DNA from: Brevundimonas sp.
Lineage (GTDB): Bacteria > Pseudomonadota > Alphaproteobacteria > Caulobacterales > Caulobacteraceae
Direction: 5' to 3'
Assembly: GCF_030704825.1 (NCBI RefSeq)
Contig: NZ_JAUYNX010000024.1
Span: 62,001 to 126,000, forward strand
DNA: 64,000 bases
In this document: positions 8,056 through 15,597 of the stretch, piece after piece
Position numbering within the stretch: the stretch's first letter is position 1
Layout of the letters: the number at the start of each line of letters is the position of its first letter
Made by a program: the position numbers and the translations under genes
The notes under the pieces: generated by a model
Database searches by the model: none
What the model saw: only the letters and a program-made list of their open reading frames with translations
What the model was told of the DNA's origin: nothing

Positions 8056-9224
8056 CGCAGCAGGTCCGCCGGTTGGCTGTTCTTGAGGACGCCCAGCGAA
8101 AGCAGGCCGGAGAGCATGGAGATGACGATCAGTCCGCCGCCGACGACGACCAGAAGAATCGCCGGCAGGGCGATGATGACGGCGTTGGCCGCCGCGAGCA
8201 GCTGCACCAGCCAGGTGAGGAAGATGGCGGCGCCCACGCCGACGATGCCCACCCAGAAGCTCAGCTCCATGACGATGCGGTTCAGCGAGCCCATGCCGAC
8301 GCCGAGCGCCCGCAGCGAGGCGAACTCCTTGATGTTGGCCATGATGGCGCCGCGCAGGGTCTGCCAGGTGATGGCCACGCCGATGATGGTGCCGAGGACC
8401 ACGCAGCCGCCGATGATGATGACCAGAATGCCCTCCTCGAACATGGCTCCGGCGTTGGCGTCGGCCAGTTCCTGACGCGTCCAGGCCTTCCATTGCCCGT
8501 CGCCGAGGGTGTTGAGCTGGGCCGCGACGATCGCGGCCTGGGTCGGGTCGCGCAGCTTGACCATCAGCGGGCCGACGCGGGGGCCGGTGTCGGCCTGACC
8601 GAGCATCCGCAGGGTGTCGCGCGACATGACGACATTGGCCTGCATCATGTTCGGATAGCCGCGGGTGATGCCGACCACGGTCACGGTCTGGCCGTTGTAC
8701 AGCGCCTTGTCGCCCAGATTGACGCCCAGCTTGGTCACGGCCGTCTCGTCGATGGCGACGGTGTAGGGCTGGCGCAGGGCGTCGACCAGTTCCTGCGAAT
8801 AGTCCTGGGGTATGGTGACGGCGCCGGGCGTGGTGTCGATGATGCTGGCCTGGACGAATTCCTGACGGGGCGCGCCCTGGCGGGCCCGTTCGGCCTGGGA
8901 CATGGTCGGATCCACGTTCTTGACGCTCTGGAACGAGCCGCCGGCGCCGTCCAGCGGCTGGACCTCGATCACCTGGGGGTTGCGGTAGGCCAGCGGGATG
9001 AACCGGCGCGGCACGCCCGACGGCCCGCCCATCAGGCTCTTGGCGCCCGGCTGCATGATGATGATGTCGGCGCTGGACCGCTCGATGGTCGCGGTGAAGC
9101 CCTTGCCGATGCCGATGAAGACCCCGGTCATGGCCAGCACGAGCAGGCCGGACAGGGCCAGCGCCATGACGGCGGCCATATAGCGGCGCCACTCGTAGAG
9201 CAGCGTTGAGAGTGCGAGCGACAT
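8052..9224 (-). CDS. FtsX-like ABC transporter permease, DevC type
   Basis: A 390-residue permease with one TM helix at about 15-38, a large periplasmic MacB-PCD-like domain, and three more TM segments near 265-295, 315-345 and 350-380. This is the topology of the MacB/DevC/LolC group, in which ATP binding drives periplasmic mechanotransmission. It is the first gene of the operon and is divergent from the S46 peptidase at 9415, so the 190-bp gap should hold both promoters. The start is the ATG at 9224. Confidence 0.9.
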   Translation of the reverse strand: MSLALSTLLYEWRRYMAAVMALALSGLLVLAMTGVFIGIGKGFTATIERSSADIIIMQPGAKSLMGGPSGVPRRFIPLAYRNPQVIEVQPLDGAGGSFQSVKNVDPTMSQAERARQGAPRQEFVQASIIDTTPGAVTIPQDYSQELVDALRQPYTVAIDETAVTKLGVNLGDKALYNGQTVTVVGITRGYPNMMQANVVMSRDTLRMLGQADTGPRVGPLMVKLRDPTQAAIVAAQLNTLGDGQWKAWTRQELADANAGAMFEEGILVIIIGGCVVLGTIIGVAITWQTLRGAIMANIKEFASLRALGVGMGSLNRIVMELSFWVGIVGVGAAIFLTWLVQLLAAANAVIIALPAILLVVVGGGLIVISMLSGLLSLGVLKNSQPADLLR

Positions 9225-9414
9225 GGAAACGGACAGGCCCCTGACGTTGACCGCTATCTGACGACGCCCGGAGACGGGGCCAAGTTAAATCGGGGTAAGG
9301 CGGCCGCGGCCGCTTCGTCCGGTCGCTCCGGGACGATGGACGAGGTTCGTTCATCGGGTCTATGCAGGCAGCAGACGTCGGCGACGAACGCCGACCCACG
9401 GGAGATTTCGCAGC

Positions 9415-11484
9415 ATGCCGCTTCGTTCGCTTCGCGCCGCCGTTTCGACGACCGCCTCGATCGCCGCCGTCGCCGGGGTCCTGGCCATGATGGCCGCGCC
9501 CACGACGGCCCGCGCCGACGAAGGCATGTGGACGTTCGACAACTTCCCCATCCAGACGGTGAACGACAAATACGGCACGCGCATCGACCAGGCCTGGCTC
9601 GACCGGGTGCGCAACTCGGCGGTCCGGCTGCAGGGCTGCTCGGCCTCATTCGTCTCCGACGAGGGCCTGATCCTGACCAACTGGCACTGCGTGGTCGGCT
9701 GCGTGCAGGAGCTGTCGAGCGCCGAGCACGACTACGTCAAGAACGGCTGGCTGACCGCCAATCGCGAGGAAGAGAAGCGCTGCCCCGGCCAGACCGCCGA
9801 GGTCCTGACCGACATCACCGACGTCACCGACCGGGTGCTGGCCGCCGGACAGGGCCTGGAAGGCGCGGCGTTCAACGCCGCCCGCACCGCCGAGATCAAC
9901 CGCATCCAGCAGGAGGTCTGCGCCGGCGATCCCAAGCTGACCTGCCAGGTCATCAGCTTCTATCGCGGCGGCCGCTACGCCCTGTACAAGTTCCGCAAAT
10001 ACGATGACGTGCGGCTGGTGTTCGCCCCCGAGAACCAGGCGGCCTTCTTCGGCGGCGACCCCGACAATTTCAACTTCCCGCGCTACGCCCTCGACGCCGG
10101 ATTCCTGCGCGCCTACGAGGACGGGGTTCCGGTCGAGACGCCCAACTATCTGCGCTGGAACCCGAACCCGCCGGCCGAGGGCGACGTGACCTTCGTGGCC
10201 GGCAATCCGGGCTCGACCTCGCGCCTGCTGACCATGAGCCAGCTGGAGCGTCTGCGCGACCAGCAGCTGCCGGTGACCCTGATCCAGAGCTCGGAGCTGC
10301 GCGGCCGGCTGCTGGAGTATTCGCTAACCGGCGACGAGGCCAAACGACTGTCGTTCGACCCGATCTTCGGCCTCGAGAACAGCTTCAAGGTCTATTACGG
10401 CCAGCAGGGAGCCCTGACCGATCCGGCCTTCATGGCGCGCAAACGCGCCGAGGAAGCCGACCTGCGCCAGCGCGTGGCCGCCGACCCCGCCCTGCTGCAG
10501 CGGATCGGCGATCCGTGGACCGAACTGGAGGCGGTCCAGGCCACGGCGCGCGACCTGTACCTGCCCTATCGCCAGCTGGAGCAGGCGGCGGGCGGCGGCT
10601 CGACCCTCTACCAGATGGCCCGCGCCATCGTCCGCGCGTCAAAGGATGCGTCGACGACCGACGCCCAGCGCGCCCGCCTGCTCGCCATGGTGGGCGCCGA
10701 GACGCCGATCGCGACGGACATGGAGGAGATCCGGCTGCGCTACTGGCTGTCCAAGACCCGCGAATACCTGACGGTCGACAATCCACAGGTGAAGGCCATG
10801 CTGGGCCGCGAAAGCCCGGAAGCCCTGGCCGAGCGGCTGATCTCGAACACCCGTATGGCCGACGCCGCCTTCCGCGCCCAGGCCGCCGGCATGACCACGG
10901 CGCAACTGGCCGAGGCCGATCCGCTGCTGGCCTTCGTGATCGCCAATGACGACGCCGCCAAGGCGATCAGCGATCGCTGGGCCGCCGAGGTCAACGCCCC
11001 GACCGCCCGCGCCGCGGAGCGGGTCGCCCAGGCGCGCTTCGCCGCCTACGGCACCAACCTGTATCCCGACGCCACCTTCTCGCTGCGCCTGTCCTACGGA
11101 CAGGTCCAGGGGTGGACCTATCGCGGCGTCACCGTGCCGGCCTTCACCTATATCGGCGGCCTGTACGAGCGGGCCACGGGGTCGGAGCCGTTCAACGCGG
11201 CCCAGGCCTTCCTCGACGCCGAGAGCCGGGTGAACAAGGACGTCGTCTATGACTTCGTTTCGACCAACGACATCATCGGCGGCAACTCGGGCTCGCCGGT
11301 GATCAATGCCGACGGCGAGGTGATCGGCGCCGCCTTCGACGGCAACATCCATTCGCTGGGCGGGGCCTTCGGCTACGACGGCGAGCTGAACCGGACGGTG
11401 ACGGTGTCGACGGCGGCGATCACGGAAGCGCTGCGCAACATCTATCCGCAGCCGCGCCTGCTGGAAGAGCTGGGAGTCCGGTAG
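9415..11484 (+). CDS. S46-family dipeptidyl-peptidase (DPP7-like)
   Basis: A 689-residue periplasmic serine exopeptidase with a signal peptide (residues 1-34, ending TARADEG) and the S46 start DEGMWTFDNFP. Catalytic regions are visible: NWHC with His91, GGDPDNFNFPR (from 213) carrying the Asp, and GGNSGSP with Ser625. These enzymes remove dipeptides from peptide N-termini. The residue 18 after the catalytic serine, which sets P1 preference in characterised S46 enzymes, is Gly643 in AFDGN. This resembles DPP7 (hydrophobic P1) rather than DPP11 (Arg, acidic P1). A close relative follows in tandem. Confidence 0.92.
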   Translation: MPLRSLRAAVSTTASIAAVAGVLAMMAAPTTARADEGMWTFDNFPIQTVNDKYGTRIDQAWLDRVRNSAVRLQGCSASFVSDEGLILTNWHCVVGCVQELSSAEHDYVKNGWLTANREEEKRCPGQTAEVLTDITDVTDRVLAAGQGLEGAAFNAARTAEINRIQQEVCAGDPKLTCQVISFYRGGRYALYKFRKYDDVRLVFAPENQAAFFGGDPDNFNFPRYALDAGFLRAYEDGVPVETPNYLRWNPNPPAEGDVTFVAGNPGSTSRLLTMSQLERLRDQQLPVTLIQSSELRGRLLEYSLTGDEAKRLSFDPIFGLENSFKVYYGQQGALTDPAFMARKRAEEADLRQRVAADPALLQRIGDPWTELEAVQATARDLYLPYRQLEQAAGGGSTLYQMARAIVRASKDASTTDAQRARLLAMVGAETPIATDMEEIRLRYWLSKTREYLTVDNPQVKAMLGRESPEALAERLISNTRMADAAFRAQAAGMTTAQLAEADPLLAFVIANDDAAKAISDRWAAEVNAPTARAAERVAQARFAAYGTNLYPDATFSLRLSYGQVQGWTYRGVTVPAFTYIGGLYERATGSEPFNAAQAFLDAESRVNKDVVYDFVSTNDIIGGNSGSPVINADGEVIGAAFDGNIHSLGGAFGYDGELNRTVTVSTAAITEALRNIYPQPRLLEELGVR

Positions 11485-11510
11485 TCACCTTCTCCCCTTG
11501 AGGGTGTCAG

Positions 11511-11528
11511 CCCCGGCGAAAGCCGGGG
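11511..11528 (+). terminator. Short hairpin after the first S46 gene
   Basis: CCCCGGC-GAAA-GCCGGGG, a 7-bp stem with a GAAA tetraloop, 26 bp after the stop codon. It is embedded in a GTCAG...GGATGAC context that is a very common intergenic palindrome in related genomes, so it may be a repeat unit rather than a dedicated terminator. Confidence 0.45.
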
Positions 11529-11605
11529 ATGACGGATGAGGGGTGAAACGCGCTGGTCAGAGATGACTTGCCGTTTCGCCCCTCACGTCTTTCATGGGTG
11601 TATCA

Positions 11606-11657
11606 CCCCTCATCCGGCCCGCTCCGCGGGCCACCTTCTCCCTCAAGGGGAGAAGGA
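11606..11657. repeat. Mosaic palindromic intergenic repeat (RIME-like)
   Basis: Two adjacent palindromes lie here: a 7-bp stem with TCC loop at 11616-11632 and a 9-bp stem (CCTTCTCCC/GGGAGAAGG) at 11634-11656 with a 5-nt loop. A partial copy of the CACCTTCTCCCC...TTGAGGG arm is at 11486-11504. The CCCCTCATCCGG...CCACCTTCTCCC wording is that of the mosaic repeats (RIME type) found between genes in many alphaproteobacteria. It ends directly at the Shine-Dalgarno of the second S46 gene, so the second hairpin will be in its 5' leader. Confidence 0.6.
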
Positions 11658-11668
11658 AGGAGATACTG

Positions 11669-13750
11669 ATGCGTCACCTCACCCCCGCCCTCGCCGCCGC
11701 CCTTCTGACCCTCGCTGCCGCTTCCGCCGCGCGGGCGGAAGAAGGCATGTGGACCTTCGACAACTTCCCCATCGCGCGCGCCAACGCCACGCTGGGAACG
11801 AACATCGACCAGGCCTGGCTGGACCGGGTGCGGCTGAGTTCGGTCAAGTTCGGCGGCTGTTCGGCCGGCCTGGTCTCGGGCGAGGGGCTGGTGATGACCA
11901 ACAATCACTGCGTCGCCACCTGCGTGGCCAACCTGTCGACCCAGGCGGTCAACTACGCCGAGACCGGCTTCGCCCCGCGCAGCCGCGAGGAGGAGCTGAA
12001 ATGCCCCGGCGGCACGGCCGAGATCCTGACCGACATCGCCGATGTGACGGAGCGGATGCACGCGGCGGGCGCCGGCCTGGAAGGCCAGGCCTTCACGCGG
12101 GCCCGCGACGCCGAGGCGGGCCGGATCGAGCAGGAGGCCTGCGGCGGCGACGCCGGCAGGCGCTGCCAGGTGGTCAGCCTGTACCGGGGCGGCCAGTTCA
12201 AGCTCTACACCTACAAGAAATACTCCGACGTCCGCCTGGCCTTCGCGCCGGAGGACCGGGCGGCGACCTTCGGCGGGGACCTGGACAATTTCAGCTTCCC
12301 CCGCTTCGCCATCGATGCGGCCTTCATCCGGCTGTACGAGAACGACGCGCCGGCGGCGACGCCGACCCATTTCGTCTGGAACGCCGACAAGCCCGTCGAG
12401 GGCTCGCCGGTGTTCGTCTCCGGCAGCCCCGGCGCGACCCAGCGGCTGCTCACCATCGACCAGCTGATGACCATACGGGACGTGGTGCTGCCGATGGACC
12501 AGCTCCTCGCCTCGGAGCTGCGCGGGCGGCTGATCCGGTTCAGCGAGGAGAGCGAGGAGAACGCCTTCATCGCCATGGATCCGATCGTGGGTCTGGAGAA
12601 CACCTACAAGCGCGGGCGCGGGCGGATGGCGGCCCTGATCGACGCTGACTTCATGCGCATGAAGGCCGACGGCGAGGCCGACTTCCGCGGGCGGTATGCG
12701 TCCGGCTCCAGCACGTCCGGCGCCGACCCCTGGGGCGAGCTGGCGGCGGTGCAACCGATCGCGCGCGAGCTCTATCCGGCCATGGCCCTGCTGGAGGGCG
12801 GCACCGGCATGGGCACCACGCCGGTGGCGGGCGGATCGCAGCTGTTCCTGTGGGCCCGGACCCTGGTGCGTGGAGCGCAGGAGCGGGCCAAGCCCTCGGC
12901 CGAGCGGCTGCCGGAGTACGCCGACAGCCGTCTGTCCGGCGTGCAGTCCGGCCTGTTCGCGGAACGACCGGTCTATCCGGGCCTCGAGCAGGTCCGCATG
13001 GAATGGTGGCTGTCCAAGACCCGAGAGTGGCTGACGGTCGATCACCCGTCCGTGCGCGGCCTGCTGGGGCGGGAATCGCCCGAGCAACTTTCGGCCCGCC
13101 TGGTCGAGGGCACGACCCTGGCCGATCCGGCCGTGCGCCGCGCCCTGTGGGAAGGCGGCCTGGCCGCCGTGGAGGCCTCGCAGGACCCGCTGATCCGGTA
13201 CCTGCTGTCGATCCAGGACGAGACCCGCGCCATCCGTTCGGACTGGGAGGAGAAGGTCCAGGCCCCGACCGACCGCGCCTCGGAGGCCCTGGCCGCCGCC
13301 CGCTTCCAGGCCTATGGCTCCGCCGTCTATCCGGACGCCACCGGGACCCTGCGGTTGACCTATGGCAAGATCGAAGGCTCGGACGTTCCCGGTCAGCGCT
13401 GGGGTCCCTTCACCACCTTCGACGGCCTGTGGGACCGGGCGACGGGCGCTCCGCCGTTCGACGTGGCCCCGCGGCTGCTGGCCGCGCGCGAACGGATCGA
13501 CGGCGCTACAGTGATGAACATGACCCTGTCCTCGGACACCATCGGCGGCTCGTCGGGCTCGCCCGTGGTCAATGCGGCGGGCGAGATACTGGGCGCCAAT
13601 TTCGACTCCACCGTCCTGACCCAGCGCAACGCCTATGGCTATGATGTCAGGGTCAACCGCTCGGTGATCGTGACCACGGGCGCGGTGACGGCGGCGCTGC
13701 GGGATGTGTACGGGATGGAGCGGCTGGTGCAGGAACTGGGGGTTCGGTGA
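11669..13750 (+). CDS. S46-family dipeptidyl-peptidase, second tandem copy
   Basis: A 693-residue paralog of the preceding gene, with a signal peptide (1-23, ending ARAEEG) and the same EEGMWTFDNFP start. His80 lies in NNHC, the Asp region is GGDLDNFSFPR, and the catalytic serine is Ser629 in GGSSGSP. It differs from the first copy in two ways: GSSGSP replaces the usual GNSGSP, and the residue 18 after the catalytic serine is Ser (NFDST) instead of Gly or Arg. A different P1 preference is inferred. An ATG at 11669 follows GGAAGGAGATACTG; the upstream in-frame codons are repeat sequence and are excluded. Confidence 0.9.
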   Translation: MRHLTPALAAALLTLAAASAARAEEGMWTFDNFPIARANATLGTNIDQAWLDRVRLSSVKFGGCSAGLVSGEGLVMTNNHCVATCVANLSTQAVNYAETGFAPRSREEELKCPGGTAEILTDIADVTERMHAAGAGLEGQAFTRARDAEAGRIEQEACGGDAGRRCQVVSLYRGGQFKLYTYKKYSDVRLAFAPEDRAATFGGDLDNFSFPRFAIDAAFIRLYENDAPAATPTHFVWNADKPVEGSPVFVSGSPGATQRLLTIDQLMTIRDVVLPMDQLLASELRGRLIRFSEESEENAFIAMDPIVGLENTYKRGRGRMAALIDADFMRMKADGEADFRGRYASGSSTSGADPWGELAAVQPIARELYPAMALLEGGTGMGTTPVAGGSQLFLWARTLVRGAQERAKPSAERLPEYADSRLSGVQSGLFAERPVYPGLEQVRMEWWLSKTREWLTVDHPSVRGLLGRESPEQLSARLVEGTTLADPAVRRALWEGGLAAVEASQDPLIRYLLSIQDETRAIRSDWEEKVQAPTDRASEALAAARFQAYGSAVYPDATGTLRLTYGKIEGSDVPGQRWGPFTTFDGLWDRATGAPPFDVAPRLLAARERIDGATVMNMTLSSDTIGGSSGSPVVNAAGEILGANFDSTVLTQRNAYGYDVRVNRSVIVTTGAVTAALRDVYGMERLVQELGVR

Positions 13751-13759
13751 AAACGACCC

Positions 13760-13990
13760 ATGATCGACTTCCCACGCCTTGAGACTCGAGTGCGTCATCT
13801 GAGGGCGTACATGTTCTACTACGTGGGCGCCATTATGGTGGTCGGCGCGCTTTTCCTTCTGGTCGTAGCCGTGGTCGCCGGACAGATGACCTGGTTCGCC
13901 GCAGGCATCATCGCCGCCAATGTGGCGGGAGGATCGGTCATGCACCTCATTGGTCGCTGGATGATCAAGCGGACTAACGGGCCCGCCTGA
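13760..13990 (+). CDS. Small two-TM membrane protein, unknown
   Basis: A 76-residue protein starting 10 bp after the second S46 gene. Two hydrophobic helices (about 20-41 and 45-63) are bounded by basic termini (RLETRVRHLR and RWMIKRTNGPA). It is plausibly co-transcribed with the peptidase, but no functional link is visible. No family is recognised. Its stop lies 8 bp before the convergent pgsA gene. Confidence 0.55.
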   Translation: MIDFPRLETRVRHLRAYMFYYVGAIMVVGALFLLVVAVVAGQMTWFAAGIIAANVAGGSVMHLIGRWMIKRTNGPA

Positions 13991-13998
13991 TCAGAGAC

Positions 13999-14634
13999 CT
14001 AGAGCTGGCTCATCTTCTGCTGCGCCTTGGAGAAATACTGCCAGCCGGTCCACAGGGTGACGATGGCGGCGACCCAGATCAGGACGTAGGCGAAGATCTG
14101 GAAATGCGGCTGCCATTCCAGTGGAAAGCCGAAGCCGTCCCACAGCAGGGCTATCTGCAGGGCCCCGAGGGCGACCATCTGCAGCAGGGTCTTCCACTTG
14201 GCCAGCAGGGTGACCGGCAGCTTGACCTTGCCGGCCACGGTCTCGCGCAGGGCCGAGACGGCGAACTCGCGGAACAGGATCAGGCCGCAGGGGATGGCGA
14301 TCTGCGGCAGGGCGCCCCAGGCCAGGACGCCGAGGATGGCTCCGGTGACCAGCACCTTGTCGGCGATCGGATCGAGAATGGCGCCCCAGCGGGTGGTGGC
14401 GTGCCAGCGCCGCGCCAGGAAGCCGTCGACCCAGTCGGTCGAGGCCGCGACCACGAAGATGACGAAGGCCGTGCGGCCGAAGCGGAACTGGTCGTCCGGG
14501 CTCAGATATTCGGACAGGACGGGGATGCCCTGGGGCGCGGCGCCGGCGAGGATCAGGAACATGATGACCCCGGCGAACAGGCGCAGGCCGGTCAGGATGT
14601 TGGGGATGGGGTTGGCGTGGGGATTGGGGGTCAT
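13999..14634 (-). CDS. pgsA: CDP-diacylglycerol--glycerol-3-phosphate 3-phosphatidyltransferase
   Basis: A 211-residue inner-membrane enzyme that makes phosphatidylglycerophosphate from CDP-diacylglycerol, the committed step to phosphatidylglycerol and cardiolipin. The complete CDP-alcohol phosphotransferase motif D-x2-DG-x2-AR-x8-G-x3-D-x3-D is visible in DWVDGFLARRW...GAILDPIADK (about 67-93). Several TM helices flank it, and the N-terminus NPIPNILTGLRL is typical. The ATG at 14634 agrees with family length. The upstream region holds the 9-bp tandem repeat array. Confidence 0.95.
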   Translation of the reverse strand: MTPNPHANPIPNILTGLRLFAGVIMFLILAGAAPQGIPVLSEYLSPDDQFRFGRTAFVIFVVAASTDWVDGFLARRWHATTRWGAILDPIADKVLVTGAILGVLAWGALPQIAIPCGLILFREFAVSALRETVAGKVKLPVTLLAKWKTLLQMVALGALQIALLWDGFGFPLEWQPHFQIFAYVLIWVAAIVTLWTGWQYFSKAQQKMSQL

Positions 14635-14720
14635 GCAAGGGCTCCGCTGCCTTCAACGCCGATCTGCCACGCTTCGCTGCATGAAGCGAGGCGGTTGGCC
14701 GTCGGGTTCATGCCGGGCCC

Positions 14721-14830
14721 GCGAAAAACACGGTGCGAAGCGTCCGAAGCGTCCGAAGAGTGCGCAGCGTGCAGGGCGGAAAACACCGTCCGAGGCGTTC
14801 GAAGCGTCCGAAGCGTCCGAAGCGTCCGGA
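14721..14830. repeat. 9-bp tandem repeat array within a duplicated 55-bp unit
   Basis: Between pgsA and the carbonic anhydrase gene lie about eight copies of a 9-bp unit, consensus TCCGAAGCG. They fall in two blocks that are themselves an imperfect tandem duplication with a period of 55 bp; each block begins GCG(A/G)AAAACAC(G/C)GT. On the minus strand, which is the transcribed direction here, the unit reads CGCTTCGGA. The rest of the 296-bp gap (14635-14720 and 14831-14930) has no supported gene. Confidence 0.8.
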
Positions 14831-14930
14831 TGCCTCGCATTGTTCGATTGTCAAAGACCGGACCTCGGGGAGGTCGCGATCAGGAAAGCACCCGCCTGCG
14901 TCAGATTCGGACGCAGGGGCGCCTCCAGAC

Positions 14931-15554
14931 CTAGTCCAGGACCTCGAACCGGGCGCCGCGCAGTGAGCGCAGGATGCCGTCGGCGATGCCGAAATGGACC
15001 CCGCTGAGCGCAAGCGTTCCCGCCGCCTCGCGTTCGGCGATCCACGGGAAGGTGCGCAGATTGTCGAGCGACAGCCGGACCACCGCCTCCTCGGCCCTCT
15101 GCATGAGCTCCTCGGGCGGGCATTCCTCGCAGACCCGCCGGACGGCCGCCGAGCCCTGCGCCACCCAGGGGGCGACGAAATCCTGGCAGTCGGCCGGGGC
15201 GCCATGGATCATGGCGTTCACGCCGCCGCAGAGGGCGTGGCCCATGACCATGATGCGCGAGACGTTCAGCACCTTGACCCCGAACTCCAGCGCCGCCGAG
15301 ACGCCGTGCAGATGGCCGTCGGGCTCATAGGGCGGGACCAGGTTGGCGACGTTGCGCACGACGAACAGCTGGCCCGGCGCGGCGTCGAAGATCAGGGCCG
15401 GGTCGGCGCGACTGTCGGAGCAGGCGACAACGAGCGTGTGGGGCCTCTGCCCCTGTTCGGCGAGGGCCTCGTACTCGGCCCGGGCCTCTGCCCAGTGGCC
15501 CTCGCGAAAGCGGCGGTAGCCGGAGAGCAGGGCGTCGCGGGATTCGTCTGACAT
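14931..15554 (-). CDS. Beta-class carbonic anhydrase
   Basis: A 207-residue zinc enzyme interconverting CO2 and bicarbonate. Zinc ligands are visible: Cys and Asp in VACSDSRADP (about 43-52) and the His/Cys pair in VMGHALCGG (about 103-111). The substrate-contact segment FVVRNVANLVPPY is intact. The ATG at 15554 is preferred; an upstream TTG at 15572 would add six residues. It lies in a minus-strand run with the transglutaminase-TPR gene 43 bp upstream. Confidence 0.93.
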   Translation of the reverse strand: MSDESRDALLSGYRRFREGHWAEARAEYEALAEQGQRPHTLVVACSDSRADPALIFDAAPGQLFVVRNVANLVPPYEPDGHLHGVSAALEFGVKVLNVSRIMVMGHALCGGVNAMIHGAPADCQDFVAPWVAQGSAAVRRVCEECPPEELMQRAEEAVVRLSLDNLRTFPWIAEREAAGTLALSGVHFGIADGILRSLRGARFEVLD

Positions 15555-15597
15555 GGACGCGGCATGCCTCAAACCCCGCGACGGCGCCAGCCCGTGT

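Noticed and set aside
6263-9224. MacAB-type macrolide pump
   Set aside because: ATPase and permease are separate genes, whereas MacB is a fused ATPase-permease, and the adaptor layout is DevB-like.
11603-13945. A 780-codon minus-strand open frame opposite the second S46 gene
   Set aside because: Low-complexity His/Gly/Arg composition, no ribosome site, and the opposite strand encodes a complete S46 peptidase.
14721-14830. Possible CRISPR array
   Set aside because: The units are 9 bp, directly adjacent, with no unique spacers and no cas genes nearby.
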